Origin: Phycisphaerae bacterium
GTDB taxonomy: Bacteria; Planctomycetota; Phycisphaerae; Phycisphaerales; Phycisphaeraceae
Direction of reading: 5' to 3'
NCBI GenBank assembly: GCA_030432595.1
Contig: JAUIGU010000017.1
Span: 22,404 to 86,403 of the forward strand
DNA: 64,000 nt
Part shown: positions 29,857 to 37,720 of the stretch, piece by piece
Position numbering within the stretch: the stretch's first letter is position 1
Layout of the letters: each line of letters opens with the position of its first letter
Translations under genes and position numbers: made by a program
Notes under the pieces: generated by a model
The model's input: the letters and a program-made list of their open reading frames with translations, nothing else
Told to the model about the DNA's origin: nothing
The model's database searches: none

Positions 29857-30659
29857 CGCGTCGGCTCCGGCACGGGGCGCAAGGCCTGGCGCGGGAAGCG
29901 CAGCGTGAGCACGGCGCCGCGCGGTGTCCGATTGGTCAAACGCAGCGTCCCGCCCAGGGCCCGGGCGACCTGCCGGCACAAGCCCATGCCGATCCCGTTG
30001 CCGTCGGGCTTGGTGGTCACGCCGAACCGGAACGCGCCGCCTGCTTCGAACACCGCCGGGTCGAGCCCGGCGCCGGTGTCGGCCAGGGTCAGCAGCACGT
30101 CGTCGCCGTCCTGTTCGAGGCGCAGCTCGACACGGTCGGCCCCGTTCGGATCGTTCGCACGCTGCCGCCGGAGTTGAATCGACTCGACCGCGTTGCGCAG
30201 CCCGTTGGACATCACGGTGTAGAGCGCGTCCGCCGGCGCGTCGGTCAAGCCCGGGTCGGCCAGCGCGGAGACCGTGATGCCCTGCTCGTCCACTTCGGCG
30301 GCGACGCTGCGCAGCGCGTGGTCGAGCGCTTCACCGACGGTCTGACCGAACGCGCGGGGCGTGGCGGAGACGGGGTCGGGCGTGGCGGCCGGGTTCGTGT
30401 TCCCCAGCGTGCGGACCAGGCCGATCATGCGGTGCATCAGATGGTCCGCGGACTCGAGGCGTTCGATCACGCCATCGGGGTCGGCCTCTTGGTTGTCGTC
30501 CCGCAACGCCCGCAGCGCCAGGCTCACCGACCGCATCGACCCGTCGAGCAGGTTGTTCAACTCGTGCGCCAACGCCGCCGGCGTGGACGTGTCGGCCGGG
30601 TCGGGTTCGCCGCCGTCGCGATGCGGGCCGCGCGGAGGATGTGAAGACGCTTGGTCCAT
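29853..30659 (-). CDS. Soluble histidine kinase without sensor domain
   Basis: A 268-residue kinase. After a ~28-residue charged N-terminus comes the HisKA-type helix with His32 in LAHELNNLLDGS, then HATPase_c with N-box NGLRNAVESIQ, G1 LADTGAGLDP and G2 GNGIGMGLCRQVA. There is no membrane helix or PAS domain, so it must be controlled through another protein or by protein partners. The four-base overlap with the NtrC-like regulator marks them as a pair. Confidence 0.88.
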   Translation of the reverse strand: MDQASSHPPRGPHRDGGEPDPADTSTPAALAHELNNLLDGSMRSVSLALRALRDDNQEADPDGVIERLESADHLMHRMIGLVRTLGNTNPAATPDPVSATPRAFGQTVGEALDHALRSVAAEVDEQGITVSALADPGLTDAPADALYTVMSNGLRNAVESIQLRRQRANDPNGADRVELRLEQDGDDVLLTLADTGAGLDPAVFEAGGAFRFGVTTKPDGNGIGMGLCRQVARALGGTLRLTNRTPRGAVLTLRFPRQALRPVPEPTR

Positions 30660-30757
30660 CCAACCCGGCGCATCGGACGGATCGGACCCGCGGTTGAGGC
30701 GTCCGCACCACAAACGGCACGATCCGATCCCGTCGCGACCGTTGACGCGTTTTCTGT

Positions 30758-31471
30758 TTAAGCGTCGCCGGAAGCGGGTTGCGCTGCGCATCCGGGATCG
30801 CTCGGCAACTCGTTGTCGTCCGGCTTCTCGGACGTGCCGGCGTCGTCTGCGGGAACGGGTGCCGCGTCGTCCACGGTCTCGCGCAGCTTCGCCAACGCGG
30901 CGCTCGCCTTGGCCCAGGCCGCTTCCACCACCGCCGCCGCATCGGGCCGCGCGGCGTTCAGGCCGTCCCGCCAACGCCGGGCCTCGGCGTGCTCGGTCAG
31001 GTCCGGCAGGTGTTCGAGCCACTCGGCGTGTGCCCACAGCCGCTCCGCCAACGCCGACTCCGCCCGAAGTCTTGTTGTGCGCTCGCCGGCGTGCCGCAGT
31101 TTCATCAGCGTCAGGTCGAGCAGGCGTCGGCCCGTTACGCCGGCATCAAACGTGTCGACCGACGATGCGTCTTCATCAATTGGTGTGTCATCCGTTGCGG
31201 CCGCTTCCGTTGGATTCTTTTCTTCGGCATCGGTCGCCTCGGAAGTCTTCACCTCGGCGTCCGCCACATGCACCACGACCGCCTGCTGCATGTCGGCGTC
31301 GAGACACATCACCGCCCCGCCGACCACCTCGCCGCCGAACGTCGCGGTGTGGCTGAGGTCGTGCCGTACCGACTCGACATCGATCGCCTCGCCGCCGGCC
31401 ATGGTGAACATGACCGCCTCCTGGATCTCGCCGGGCCGGGTCTCGCGGTATCGGACGGACGCGTCGGGCAT
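30758..31471 (-). CDS. Protein of unknown function
   Basis: A 237-residue cytosolic protein with GGAG five bases before the ATG at 31471. Residues 1-75 (MPDASVRYRETRPGEIQEAVMF, then GGEVVGGAVMCLDADMQQAVVVHV) look folded. Residues 85-120 are an acidic low-complexity linker. The rest is helical and charged (RRLLDLTLMKLRHAGERTTRLRAESALAERLWAHAEWLEHLPD). The last 40 residues are again low-complexity. I know no family. It lies 98 bases upstream of the kinase on the same strand and may belong to that signalling unit. Confidence 0.6.
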   Translation of the reverse strand: MPDASVRYRETRPGEIQEAVMFTMAGGEAIDVESVRHDLSHTATFGGEVVGGAVMCLDADMQQAVVVHVADAEVKTSEATDAEEKNPTEAAATDDTPIDEDASSVDTFDAGVTGRRLLDLTLMKLRHAGERTTRLRAESALAERLWAHAEWLEHLPDLTEHAEARRWRDGLNAARPDAAAVVEAAWAKASAALAKLRETVDDAAPVPADDAGTSEKPDDNELPSDPGCAAQPASGDA

Positions 31472-31560
31472 ATCTTCTCCCACGGCAGCGCGGCGGCGCT
31501 GCACGAGAGAAATCGACACATTCTGCCGGCCGATCAAGCCGTCGATGCACGACGCCACCC

Positions 31561-33453
31561 TCAGCGCGGCGGCTCCGAACCCTGCAGGCGTACGTCCGAA
31601 AACTCGGCGACCGTCAATCTGTGTTCGTCGTGGCTGAGCACCGCGAGCCCGACCTTGCATCGCCGGCCGACCGCCGCGTCGGTCACGGGCACGCCCAGTG
31701 CTTCCCATCGTTGCCCGTCGGTGGAGTACGACGCGCGGAAGGTGTCGCCGCGCCGGGTCAGTCGCAGGTGCACGGGCCACTCACCTTGCGGCGTCTCCAC
31801 CTGGTTCGTCGATGCGCCCGCTTGTTCCCGCCAGCCCAACGCGACGCCGCGCTCAGGGAACATGTGCACCAGTACATGCGGCGCGCCCGGCGACAAATCT
31901 GCCCGCGCCATCAACCCCGCCTTCGCAAAAGCATTGGTGTACTTCACGCCGTGCAGCGTCGCCTCGAACACGAAGTCGCCCTCGACGTCTTGCCACAGCA
32001 ACCGAAACTCGTCCTGCTCGGCCCAGATGTCGCGGCCGCCGCCGTACACCGTGAGCGTGCCATCGTCGCCGACGTGTTGCCCGCCGGAGATCGGCTCGCC
32101 GATGTCCGTCGCCGTCCACCCCGGAACCACGTCGTCGTGCGGCGCCTCGACCAGCGGCGGCTCGGGCTCGGGGAACTCCATCACCACCGCGTCCGGCCGG
32201 GTCAGCGCGTGACGCATCGGCTCGTCAATCACGTAGTCCATCTCGCCGAACCAGCGGAAGTACGCCTCGATCTCATCATTCGACGCCGTCTCGAAGTCCA
32301 ACCCCGGCAGCGGCTCGGCGTTACTCACCATGTACCAGTTGTCGTCGATCACACCGCCTTCGCGGTGCAGGATCTTGTACGACCACATCGTCGCCGCCCA
32401 GCCGCGCTCCGCGTACCGGTCGAAGTAGTGCCGCATCAGGTCGCCGCCGCCCAGCCGCTCAAACACCGGGTTCCACTCGCCGACGAACAGCGGGGCCTGC
32501 AACGCGTCGAGTTCTTCCTGTTTGGCGGCAAGTCCTTCGCGCGTGAACTCGCCGTGCCGAGCGAGCGTCGGCGTGTCGCCGAACAACCCCGGGTAGTGGT
32601 GCTCGGTGAACGCGACGTTGGACCAGCCGTTCTCGTGCGGGTTGCCGTAGAAGCCGTGCCCGCCCCACAACGCCGACGGCGCGAAAACCACGTGCCGGTC
32701 GTCCACCTCACGGATCGCTTCGTAGATTTCGACGAAGATTTCGCGCAGCCGCGGCCGGATGTCCGTCTGGAAGTCGGCGTACGGCTCGTTGATCACGTCG
32801 TACCCCGCGATCGACGCGCGATCCTTGTAGTGCTCGGCGAGTTGCTTCCAAAGCTGCGCGGTCCGCGTGCCGTACGCCGGGTCGTCCCACAGCTTGTTCT
32901 GCTCGACCCGGCCGGTCGGGTGGTCCACGCTCTGCCCGCCCGGCACGCCGTGCATGTCGAGGATGACGTGCATCCCCGCGTCCTCCGCCATCTCAACCGC
33001 GCGGTCGAGCCACTTCACGCCCTCAACATTAAGCACACCGGGCTCGCCCTTAACCTCGATCAACCGGTAGTTGAACGGCAGCCGGATCACGTTGAACCCG
33101 AACGACCGCATCACCTCGAAATCGCGCGGCGTGACCCAGTTCGCGCGGTACACGTCCATCAAACGGTCCTTCTCGTCCTCGCCGAAACGGTCCGCCAGGT
33201 TCTTCTCAAACTCGTACTGGTCCGCGAACTGGCCGTGTTCAATCGCCAGCATCCACATCTCCAGCAGGAACCAGTTGCCGACGTTGCAGCCCTTGAGCAC
33301 GACCGGCTCACCGGACGCATCGACGAAGCGTGTGCCCTGGGTGCTGACCCACGCGAAGTCTTGTTGATCCGCGGCGTGCACGATGCTGAACCTTCCGGCC
33401 AGAAGAACGAAAGCAACGGTCAGAACAAAACGCAATAGACGTGGCATCCACAT
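31561..33453 (-). CDS. Secreted glycoside hydrolase family 5 protein with C-terminal beta-sandwich
   Basis: A 630-residue exported glycosidase. Signal peptide LLRFVLTVAFVLLAGRFSIVHA. The GH5 (beta/alpha)8 barrel spans about 35-435: FGFNVIRLPFNYR, HVILDMHGVPGGQ, acid/base Glu223 in YDVINEPYADF, HHYPGLFGD, and nucleophile Glu326 in LFVGEWNPVF. The C-terminal ~190 residues (GEPISGGQHV...LTVAEFSDVRL) look like a DUF1349/laminin-G-like beta-sandwich. Members act on beta-glucan, cellulose or mannan; I cannot tell which. ATG at 33453 has GGAG eight bases upstream. It fits with the CE12-like protein as part of a polysaccharide-degrading lifestyle. Confidence 0.88.
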   Translation of the reverse strand: MWMPRLLRFVLTVAFVLLAGRFSIVHAADQQDFAWVSTQGTRFVDASGEPVVLKGCNVGNWFLLEMWMLAIEHGQFADQYEFEKNLADRFGEDEKDRLMDVYRANWVTPRDFEVMRSFGFNVIRLPFNYRLIEVKGEPGVLNVEGVKWLDRAVEMAEDAGMHVILDMHGVPGGQSVDHPTGRVEQNKLWDDPAYGTRTAQLWKQLAEHYKDRASIAGYDVINEPYADFQTDIRPRLREIFVEIYEAIREVDDRHVVFAPSALWGGHGFYGNPHENGWSNVAFTEHHYPGLFGDTPTLARHGEFTREGLAAKQEELDALQAPLFVGEWNPVFERLGGGDLMRHYFDRYAERGWAATMWSYKILHREGGVIDDNWYMVSNAEPLPGLDFETASNDEIEAYFRWFGEMDYVIDEPMRHALTRPDAVVMEFPEPEPPLVEAPHDDVVPGWTATDIGEPISGGQHVGDDGTLTVYGGGRDIWAEQDEFRLLWQDVEGDFVFEATLHGVKYTNAFAKAGLMARADLSPGAPHVLVHMFPERGVALGWREQAGASTNQVETPQGEWPVHLRLTRRGDTFRASYSTDGQRWEALGVPVTDAAVGRRCKVGLAVLSHDEHRLTVAEFSDVRLQGSEPPR

Positions 33454-33761
33454 GGCAGAATCTCCAGAGCAACAAACCCGATGCGGCTCATGGATGCTAC
33501 GGGATGGGAAAGCCGTCAAAAAGCAACAAACAGCAAAAAAGCGTGTGAAACACAATGAAACAAACGGGTACAGACCGGAGTATTGCCTTGCGAGCGAAAG
33601 CATGAACACGCGATGGGTGCCACGGTCGCTTGCGACCGTGCGATGGCCATTCCGTTGGTGCCGGGTCACGACGACTGAAAACGGTCGCAAGCGACCGTGA
33701 CGCCCGCCGCACACCGACACGTCAACCGTTGTCAGTCAACCCGCCGAAGACGCTCACCGCC
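33454..33761. other. Intergenic stretch, ~308 bases
   Basis: No gene seen. The half next to the GH5 gene is AT-richer than its surroundings (about 33520-33600) and probably holds that gene's promoter. The other half holds the family B repeat doublet, which lies downstream of the ileS stop. Confidence 0.5.
33615..33705. repeat. Inverted doublet of palindromic repeat family B, second copy
   Basis: Left arm 33615-33640 is identical to the left arm at 12395-12420 (CACGGTCGCTTGCGACCGTG core with a GGGTGC flank). The right arm at 33681-33705 differs at one or two positions. The 40-base spacer is unrelated in sequence to the 39-base spacer of the other copy, so arm sequence and spacing, not the loop, are conserved. 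Confidence 0.85.
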
Positions 33762-36677
33762 TCATTCAAGCCCCAGCGCCGCCGCGTCGCGGTCGGAGAG
33801 CATGCCGCCGTCGCTGCGCTGCTTGACCGTGCCGTCGCGCTTCCACGAGCGTTCGCAGCGCGGCGCGTCAGACAGGTCTTGAACCGACGCGTCGGCATCC
33901 GAGCCGCCGTGTGTGAACCGGCTGACGCCGCACAGGTCCGCCAGGTCTTCGGGCTTAAAACCGGCCAAGTCGCCACCGGCGGCGAGGCCCAGGTCGAGAG
34001 GGTTATCGATGCTTAGTTGCTGGCGGTGGTCTTCGAGCGTTTTGAGCCAGGCGTCGCGCTGCTTCATAATCGCCGGCCAACGCGGATCAACAGGAATCTC
34101 GCCCGGGTGGTCCGCGTCGGGGAACAACTCGAGGTGAACGCACTGCTGGTTCGAGTGCTTCGCCCCGGCGGACTCGTGCAGCGCCCGCCAAGCCTCGTCT
34201 GCGGTGTGGGGCAGCAGCGGCGCGAGCAGCTCGCGCAGCGCCGCGGCGACCTTGTAGCACGCCGTCTGCGTCCGCCGACGCCGCGGCGAACCGGGCGCGT
34301 CGCAGTACAGCCGATCCTTGACCGCCGCGAGGTACACCGCGCTCAGTGTGTCGTTGCAGAAGTTGAACAGCGCCTCGGTCGCCCGGCGGAACTGGTAGCC
34401 GTCGTACGCACCCCGCACCGTACGGATCAGCGCCGCCAGCTCGCCCATCACCCAGGCGTCGAGGCTCGCCGCATCGGCGTCCGTGAAGTGGTGTGTGTGC
34501 GCCTCGCGGTCGAAGTCGCTGAGGTTGCTCAGCAGGAAACGCAGCGTGTTGCGGACCTTGCGGTACTCCTCACCGGCGAGCTTGAAGAAACTGGCGTCGA
34601 CCTTGATGTCGTTATCCGTGTTCAGCGACGCGACCCACCATCGGCAGACATCCGCGCCGTAGTCCTTCATCAACTCATCGACCTTCAGCGCGTTGCCGTC
34701 GGACTTGGACATCTTCCGGCCGTCCTTGTCCACCATGAACCCGTGCGTGAGCACCGCCTTGAACGGCGGCTTACCGGTCACGGCCAGCGCGGGCAGCAGC
34801 GAGTGCTGGAACCATCCGCGGTGCTGGTCGGACCCTTCGAGAAAAAGTTCCGCCGGGAAGGCTTCCCCGTCGGCGTGTTTTGCCTGTTGGTCTTTCCATC
34901 CTTCGCGCAGCACGGCGTTCCACGAGCTGCCGGACTCGAACCACACGTCGAAAGTATCGCCGCCCTTGGTGAGCCCACTAAAGCCCGGAGATGGCCATCT
35001 CCGGGCTTTAAGCCACTCGGGAGCGTCGGGGTCTTCGTTGGGTTTGTAATGCTGAAGTAAATCTTCCGGAGGCATGAAGAACCAGGCGTCGCTGCCTTTT
35101 TCGCCGAAGGTCTTGGCGACTGCGCGGACGCTGGCCGTGGTCAACAACGGTTCGCCATCCGTGCCTTCCGGGGGGAAGAACGCCGGGATCGGCAGGCCCC
35201 ACGAGCGTTGGCGCGAGATGCACCAGTCGGGCCGGCCTTCGAGCATGCCGCGCATGCGGTTGCGGCCCCAGGCGGGGTAGAAGTCGACGTGTTCCGCGGT
35301 TTCGTGGAGCGCCGCTTCGCGCAGGCTGGTGGCGTTGGGGACTTCCGGGTGCGCGGGACGCTGCGCGTCGTCCGCTAAACGGGGGACGGGTTTATCGACG
35401 CCGACGAACCACTGTTCGGTCGCGCGGAAGATGACGGGTTTCTTTCCGCGCCAGTCGTGGGGGTAGCTGTGGGTGAAGGTCTCGTCGAAGAACAGGTGAC
35501 CCGATGCACGCAAATGTTCCACGACCTCGCCGTTTGCTTTCCAGATCGACTTGCCGCGCAGCCAGTCGGGCACGGTGTCGTCGTAGGTGCCGTCGGGCTG
35601 GACGGGGCAGTAGACGGGCAGGCCTTCGCGCAGGCCGGTCTGGTAGTCCTCGGCACCGTGGCCGGGCGCGGTGTGGACCAGGCCCGTGCCGTCCTCGGCG
35701 GTGACGTACTCGGCGGTGACGACCTTGCCGACGTGGTCGACGAAGGGGTGTTGGTATTCGAGGCCGACGAGGTCTTCACCGCGCTTCGTCTGCAACGGTT
35801 CGCCGGCTTCCACGCCTTGCCGCGAAAGAACCTTCGTTGCGAGTTCGGTGGCCATCCACGCCTGCTTGCCGTTGCCCAAGTCGTAGAGGCCGTACTCGAA
35901 CCGCGGGTGCACCGCCACGGCGAGGTTCGCGGGCAGCGTCCATGGCGTCGTGGTCCAGATCATGAAGCCCGTAGCGTCGGCATTGCCCGCTCCCTCACGG
36001 TCGCGGCTCGTTTGCTCAAACCACACGTACACACTCGTGTCTTCCCGGTCGTAGTACTCCAGTTCCGCCTCGGCGAGGGCGGTCTGGTTGTCCACCGACC
36101 AGTGCACGGGTTTGAGATCGCGGTACACCAGGCCCTGCTCGATCATGCTGGCGAAGACCTCGAGCACGCCGGCCTCGTACTTCGGGAGCATCGTCAGGTA
36201 CGGGTCGTCGTAGTCGGCCATGGTCAGCAGGCGCTGCATCTGGGCCTTCTGCGTCTTGACGAACTTGTCGGCGTATTTCTGGCACTTCTGCCGGACCTTG
36301 AGCGCGGGCATCTCGCGCGCGGCGTCGCCCAGCTCCTGCATGACCTTGTGTTCGATGGGCAGGCCGTGGCAGTCCCAGCCGGGCGTGAACGGGCAGTCGT
36401 GGCCCATCATGGTGCGGGTGCGGACGACGAAGTCCTTAAGGACCTTGTTGAGCAGGTGCCCGAGGTGGATGTCGCCGTTGGCGTAGGGCGGGCCGTCGTG
36501 GAAAACGAACGGGCCGGCCGGGTGTTCACGGTCGCGCAGCTTGTTGTAGACGCCGAGTTTGTCCCAGCGTTTCATAGACGCGGGCTCGTTCTGCACGAGG
36601 TTCGCCTTCATGGGGAAGGCGGTCTTGGGCAGGTTGAGCGTGTCTTTGTACGAGCGCTTTTCGGTTTGCTCGGGCAT
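33762..36677 (-). CDS. ileS: Isoleucyl-tRNA synthetase
   Basis: Charges tRNA-Ile; class I synthetase of 971 residues. HIGH motif is HLGH (71-74) in PYANGDIHLGHLLNKVL; FMIWTTTPWTLPAN marks the editing region; KMSKS is intact at about 654-658; DVWFESGSSWNAV is in place; and the tRNA-anticodon domain and C-terminal part follow. Two stretches look inserted. SRDREGAGNADA lies just before the editing block (about 223-234). LKARRWPSPGF, encoded by a 32-base palindrome at 34979-35010, lies just before DVWFESG (about 555-566). ATG at 36677 was chosen because MPEQTEKRSYKDTLNLPKT is a normal start; the frame is open further upstream but that part is a leader region (see attenuator). Confidence 0.96.
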   Translation of the reverse strand: MPEQTEKRSYKDTLNLPKTAFPMKANLVQNEPASMKRWDKLGVYNKLRDREHPAGPFVFHDGPPYANGDIHLGHLLNKVLKDFVVRTRTMMGHDCPFTPGWDCHGLPIEHKVMQELGDAAREMPALKVRQKCQKYADKFVKTQKAQMQRLLTMADYDDPYLTMLPKYEAGVLEVFASMIEQGLVYRDLKPVHWSVDNQTALAEAELEYYDREDTSVYVWFEQTSRDREGAGNADATGFMIWTTTPWTLPANLAVAVHPRFEYGLYDLGNGKQAWMATELATKVLSRQGVEAGEPLQTKRGEDLVGLEYQHPFVDHVGKVVTAEYVTAEDGTGLVHTAPGHGAEDYQTGLREGLPVYCPVQPDGTYDDTVPDWLRGKSIWKANGEVVEHLRASGHLFFDETFTHSYPHDWRGKKPVIFRATEQWFVGVDKPVPRLADDAQRPAHPEVPNATSLREAALHETAEHVDFYPAWGRNRMRGMLEGRPDWCISRQRSWGLPIPAFFPPEGTDGEPLLTTASVRAVAKTFGEKGSDAWFFMPPEDLLQHYKPNEDPDAPEWLKARRWPSPGFSGLTKGGDTFDVWFESGSSWNAVLREGWKDQQAKHADGEAFPAELFLEGSDQHRGWFQHSLLPALAVTGKPPFKAVLTHGFMVDKDGRKMSKSDGNALKVDELMKDYGADVCRWWVASLNTDNDIKVDASFFKLAGEEYRKVRNTLRFLLSNLSDFDREAHTHHFTDADAASLDAWVMGELAALIRTVRGAYDGYQFRRATEALFNFCNDTLSAVYLAAVKDRLYCDAPGSPRRRRTQTACYKVAAALRELLAPLLPHTADEAWRALHESAGAKHSNQQCVHLELFPDADHPGEIPVDPRWPAIMKQRDAWLKTLEDHRQQLSIDNPLDLGLAAGGDLAGFKPEDLADLCGVSRFTHGGSDADASVQDLSDAPRCERSWKRDGTVKQRSDGGMLSDRDAAALGLE
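34979..35010. repeat. Palindromic repeat family A inside ileS
   Basis: A perfect 32-base palindrome with arms TAAAGCCCGGAGATGG. It is read in frame as KARRWPSPGF on the ileS strand, without a stop codon, in a linker ahead of the conserved DVWFESGSS block. The only changes in reading frame length are multiples of three, so IleRS remains whole. Confidence 0.92.
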
Positions 36678-36692
36678 GTTGAGATCCAGAGA

Positions 36693-36772
36693 GTGCACCG
36701 CTGAGGTCGCGGAGGGCCGCAGAGAATGACCTGGCTTCGGCTCCGCGGCCCTCTGCGTCCTCCGCGGTGCAC
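36693..36772. repeat. Imperfect inverted repeat ahead of ileS
   Basis: About 30 bases at 36693-36722 (GTGCACCGC...GGAGGGCCGC) are repeated in inverted form at 36743-36772 with a handful of mismatches, around a ~20-base loop. It lies in the ileS leader, between the attenuator terminator and the start codon. It belongs to the class of GGAGG(A)CGCAGAG-like dispersed repeats seen in many bacterial genomes. Confidence 0.7.
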
Positions 36773-36776
36773 CATG

Positions 36777-36802
36777 AAAAAACCCCGCCTGGCGGCAGGG
36801 TT
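36777..36802 (-). terminator. Terminator hairpin of the ileS attenuator
   Basis: On the minus strand AACCCTGCC pairs with GGCGGGGTT (one U-G pair) around GCCA and runs into a total of six T residues. It lies 100 bases before the ileS start and just after the leader peptide. The nine bases GCGGTAGGG at 36830-36838 can instead pair with CCCTGCCGC of its 5' arm (36792-36800), which would stop the terminator forming. Confidence 0.82.
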
Positions 36803-36831
36803 GGGTCGTCTTGAGGAAAACGGACACCGCC

Positions 36832-36891
36832 CTACCGCGTGTGCGGGCTGGGAATAATCGTGCCGGCAATAATCAGGCGGGGCGTCGGCAT
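36832..36891 (-). CDS. ileS leader peptide with Ile-Ile codon pairs
   Basis: A short frame, ATG to TAG, reading MPTPRLIIAGTIIPSPHTR. It holds two ATT-ATT pairs; ATT is an uncommon Ile codon in this GC-rich window, where ATC dominates. The TAG stop lies within GCGGTAGGG (36830-36838), the arm that can pair with the terminator's 5' half. A ribosome finishing the peptide would cover this arm and let the terminator form. A ribosome stalled at the Ile codons, 15-40 bases upstream, would leave it free. This is the classic logic of amino-acid attenuation. The ATG lies nine bases after a possible -10 box and has no Shine-Dalgarno sequence, so translation may be nearly leaderless. Confidence 0.75.
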   Translation of the reverse strand: MPTPRLIIAGTIIPSPHTR

Positions 36892-36900
36892 CGGGCGGGC

Positions 36901-36928
36901 ATCATAACGGAAAACGCCGGGAAACCAA
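36901..36928 (-). promoter_or_regulatory. Candidate promoter of ileS and its leader
   Basis: On the minus strand TTGGTT (36928-36923) and TATGAT (36906-36901) are spaced by 16 bases. The -10 matches consensus at five of six positions, the -35 at three. Transcription from here would begin a few bases before the leader peptide ATG. Confidence 0.5.
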
Positions 36929-37066
36929 GGCCCACGCGGGCACAACGGGCGGCAGTGGAGGATTCATCGGCCGGGTCGAGCGCTCGGCTGAACCCGCACG
37001 GGCGATAACGTTTGATGGCGGGAGTCGCGGCAATGGCGGAGATGGCGGGAAGGCGACGCGCCGGGG

Positions 37067-37651
37067 TCACGCTTGTCGAGCGGGGTCGAAGAGCGACGCG
37101 GACGCCGTGGGTGCCGCGGCCGGGTCGAGCAGTTCTTTGAGCGGCCGGGCGTGCCGGGTGAAGTCGGCGGCGGGGATGCTGACCGTGTCCCACTTCTTCG
37201 AGCGCTCTTTCATGACCGGCGTGTAGTCCGCGAGCTTGATCGCCAGCACCGCGTACCACTTCTCCGAAAACTCGAACACCTCCAGGAACAGAGCGTCCGG
37301 CGGCGGGGCGTCGCACCAATACAAAAACGCGAACGCCGGCTCGAAACCGTCGCCAAAGATGCCCGCCCACTTCTGCAGGCAGCGCACGTCGTCGCGCGTC
37401 ACCCAGTTCTGCAACTGTTTGCCGGTGCCGGAACCCGAGGCGGTTCGCCCGCTGTGCTTCCGGCCTTTGACATCGATCAGCAGGTTCGGGCCGGCCTCGG
37501 AATACACCACGAAGTCGAAGCTCTTGAGCGGAAGCTTCTGCGCCTTGCCCTGCAGCGCCCGCTTGGCTTCATCGACCGCGACGTACGGGATGCCGTTGGC
37601 GCGGAGACAGTGCTCGAAGGCTTTTTCGTAGTGGAATCGTCGCTGCGCCAC
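37067..37651 (-). CDS. HYExAFE-family protein, PD-(D/E)xK nuclease-like
   Basis: A 194-residue cytosolic protein beginning MAQRRFHYEKAFEHCLRANG. The HYExAFE motif marks a family known mostly from planctomycetes. It shows a restriction-endonuclease-like core: SFDFVVYSEAGPNLLIDVKGRK, where Asp...Asp-x-Lys could be the catalytic PD-(D/E)xK residues. The C-terminal half has WYAVLAIKLADYTPVMKERSKKWDTVSIP. The biochemical role is not known. The GTG at 37651 places the motif at the N-terminus; another GTG at 37678 is possible. Confidence 0.75.
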   Translation of the reverse strand: MAQRRFHYEKAFEHCLRANGIPYVAVDEAKRALQGKAQKLPLKSFDFVVYSEAGPNLLIDVKGRKHSGRTASGSGTGKQLQNWVTRDDVRCLQKWAGIFGDGFEPAFAFLYWCDAPPPDALFLEVFEFSEKWYAVLAIKLADYTPVMKERSKKWDTVSIPAADFTRHARPLKELLDPAAAPTASASLFDPARQA

Positions 37652-37720
37652 GGGGCGATTGTACCCGGCCGCACGCACCCGCCCGGAGAGATGGCCGGTC
37701 CGGTGCCACCCCGTTGTCGC

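Noticed and set aside
36777..36928. T-box riboswitch upstream of ileS
   Set aside because: TAGGGCGGTGTCCG loosely resembles the T-box sequence and a terminator follows, but the leader is too short for stem I, and the four Ile codons plus stop-codon position explain the structure better as leader-peptide attenuation.
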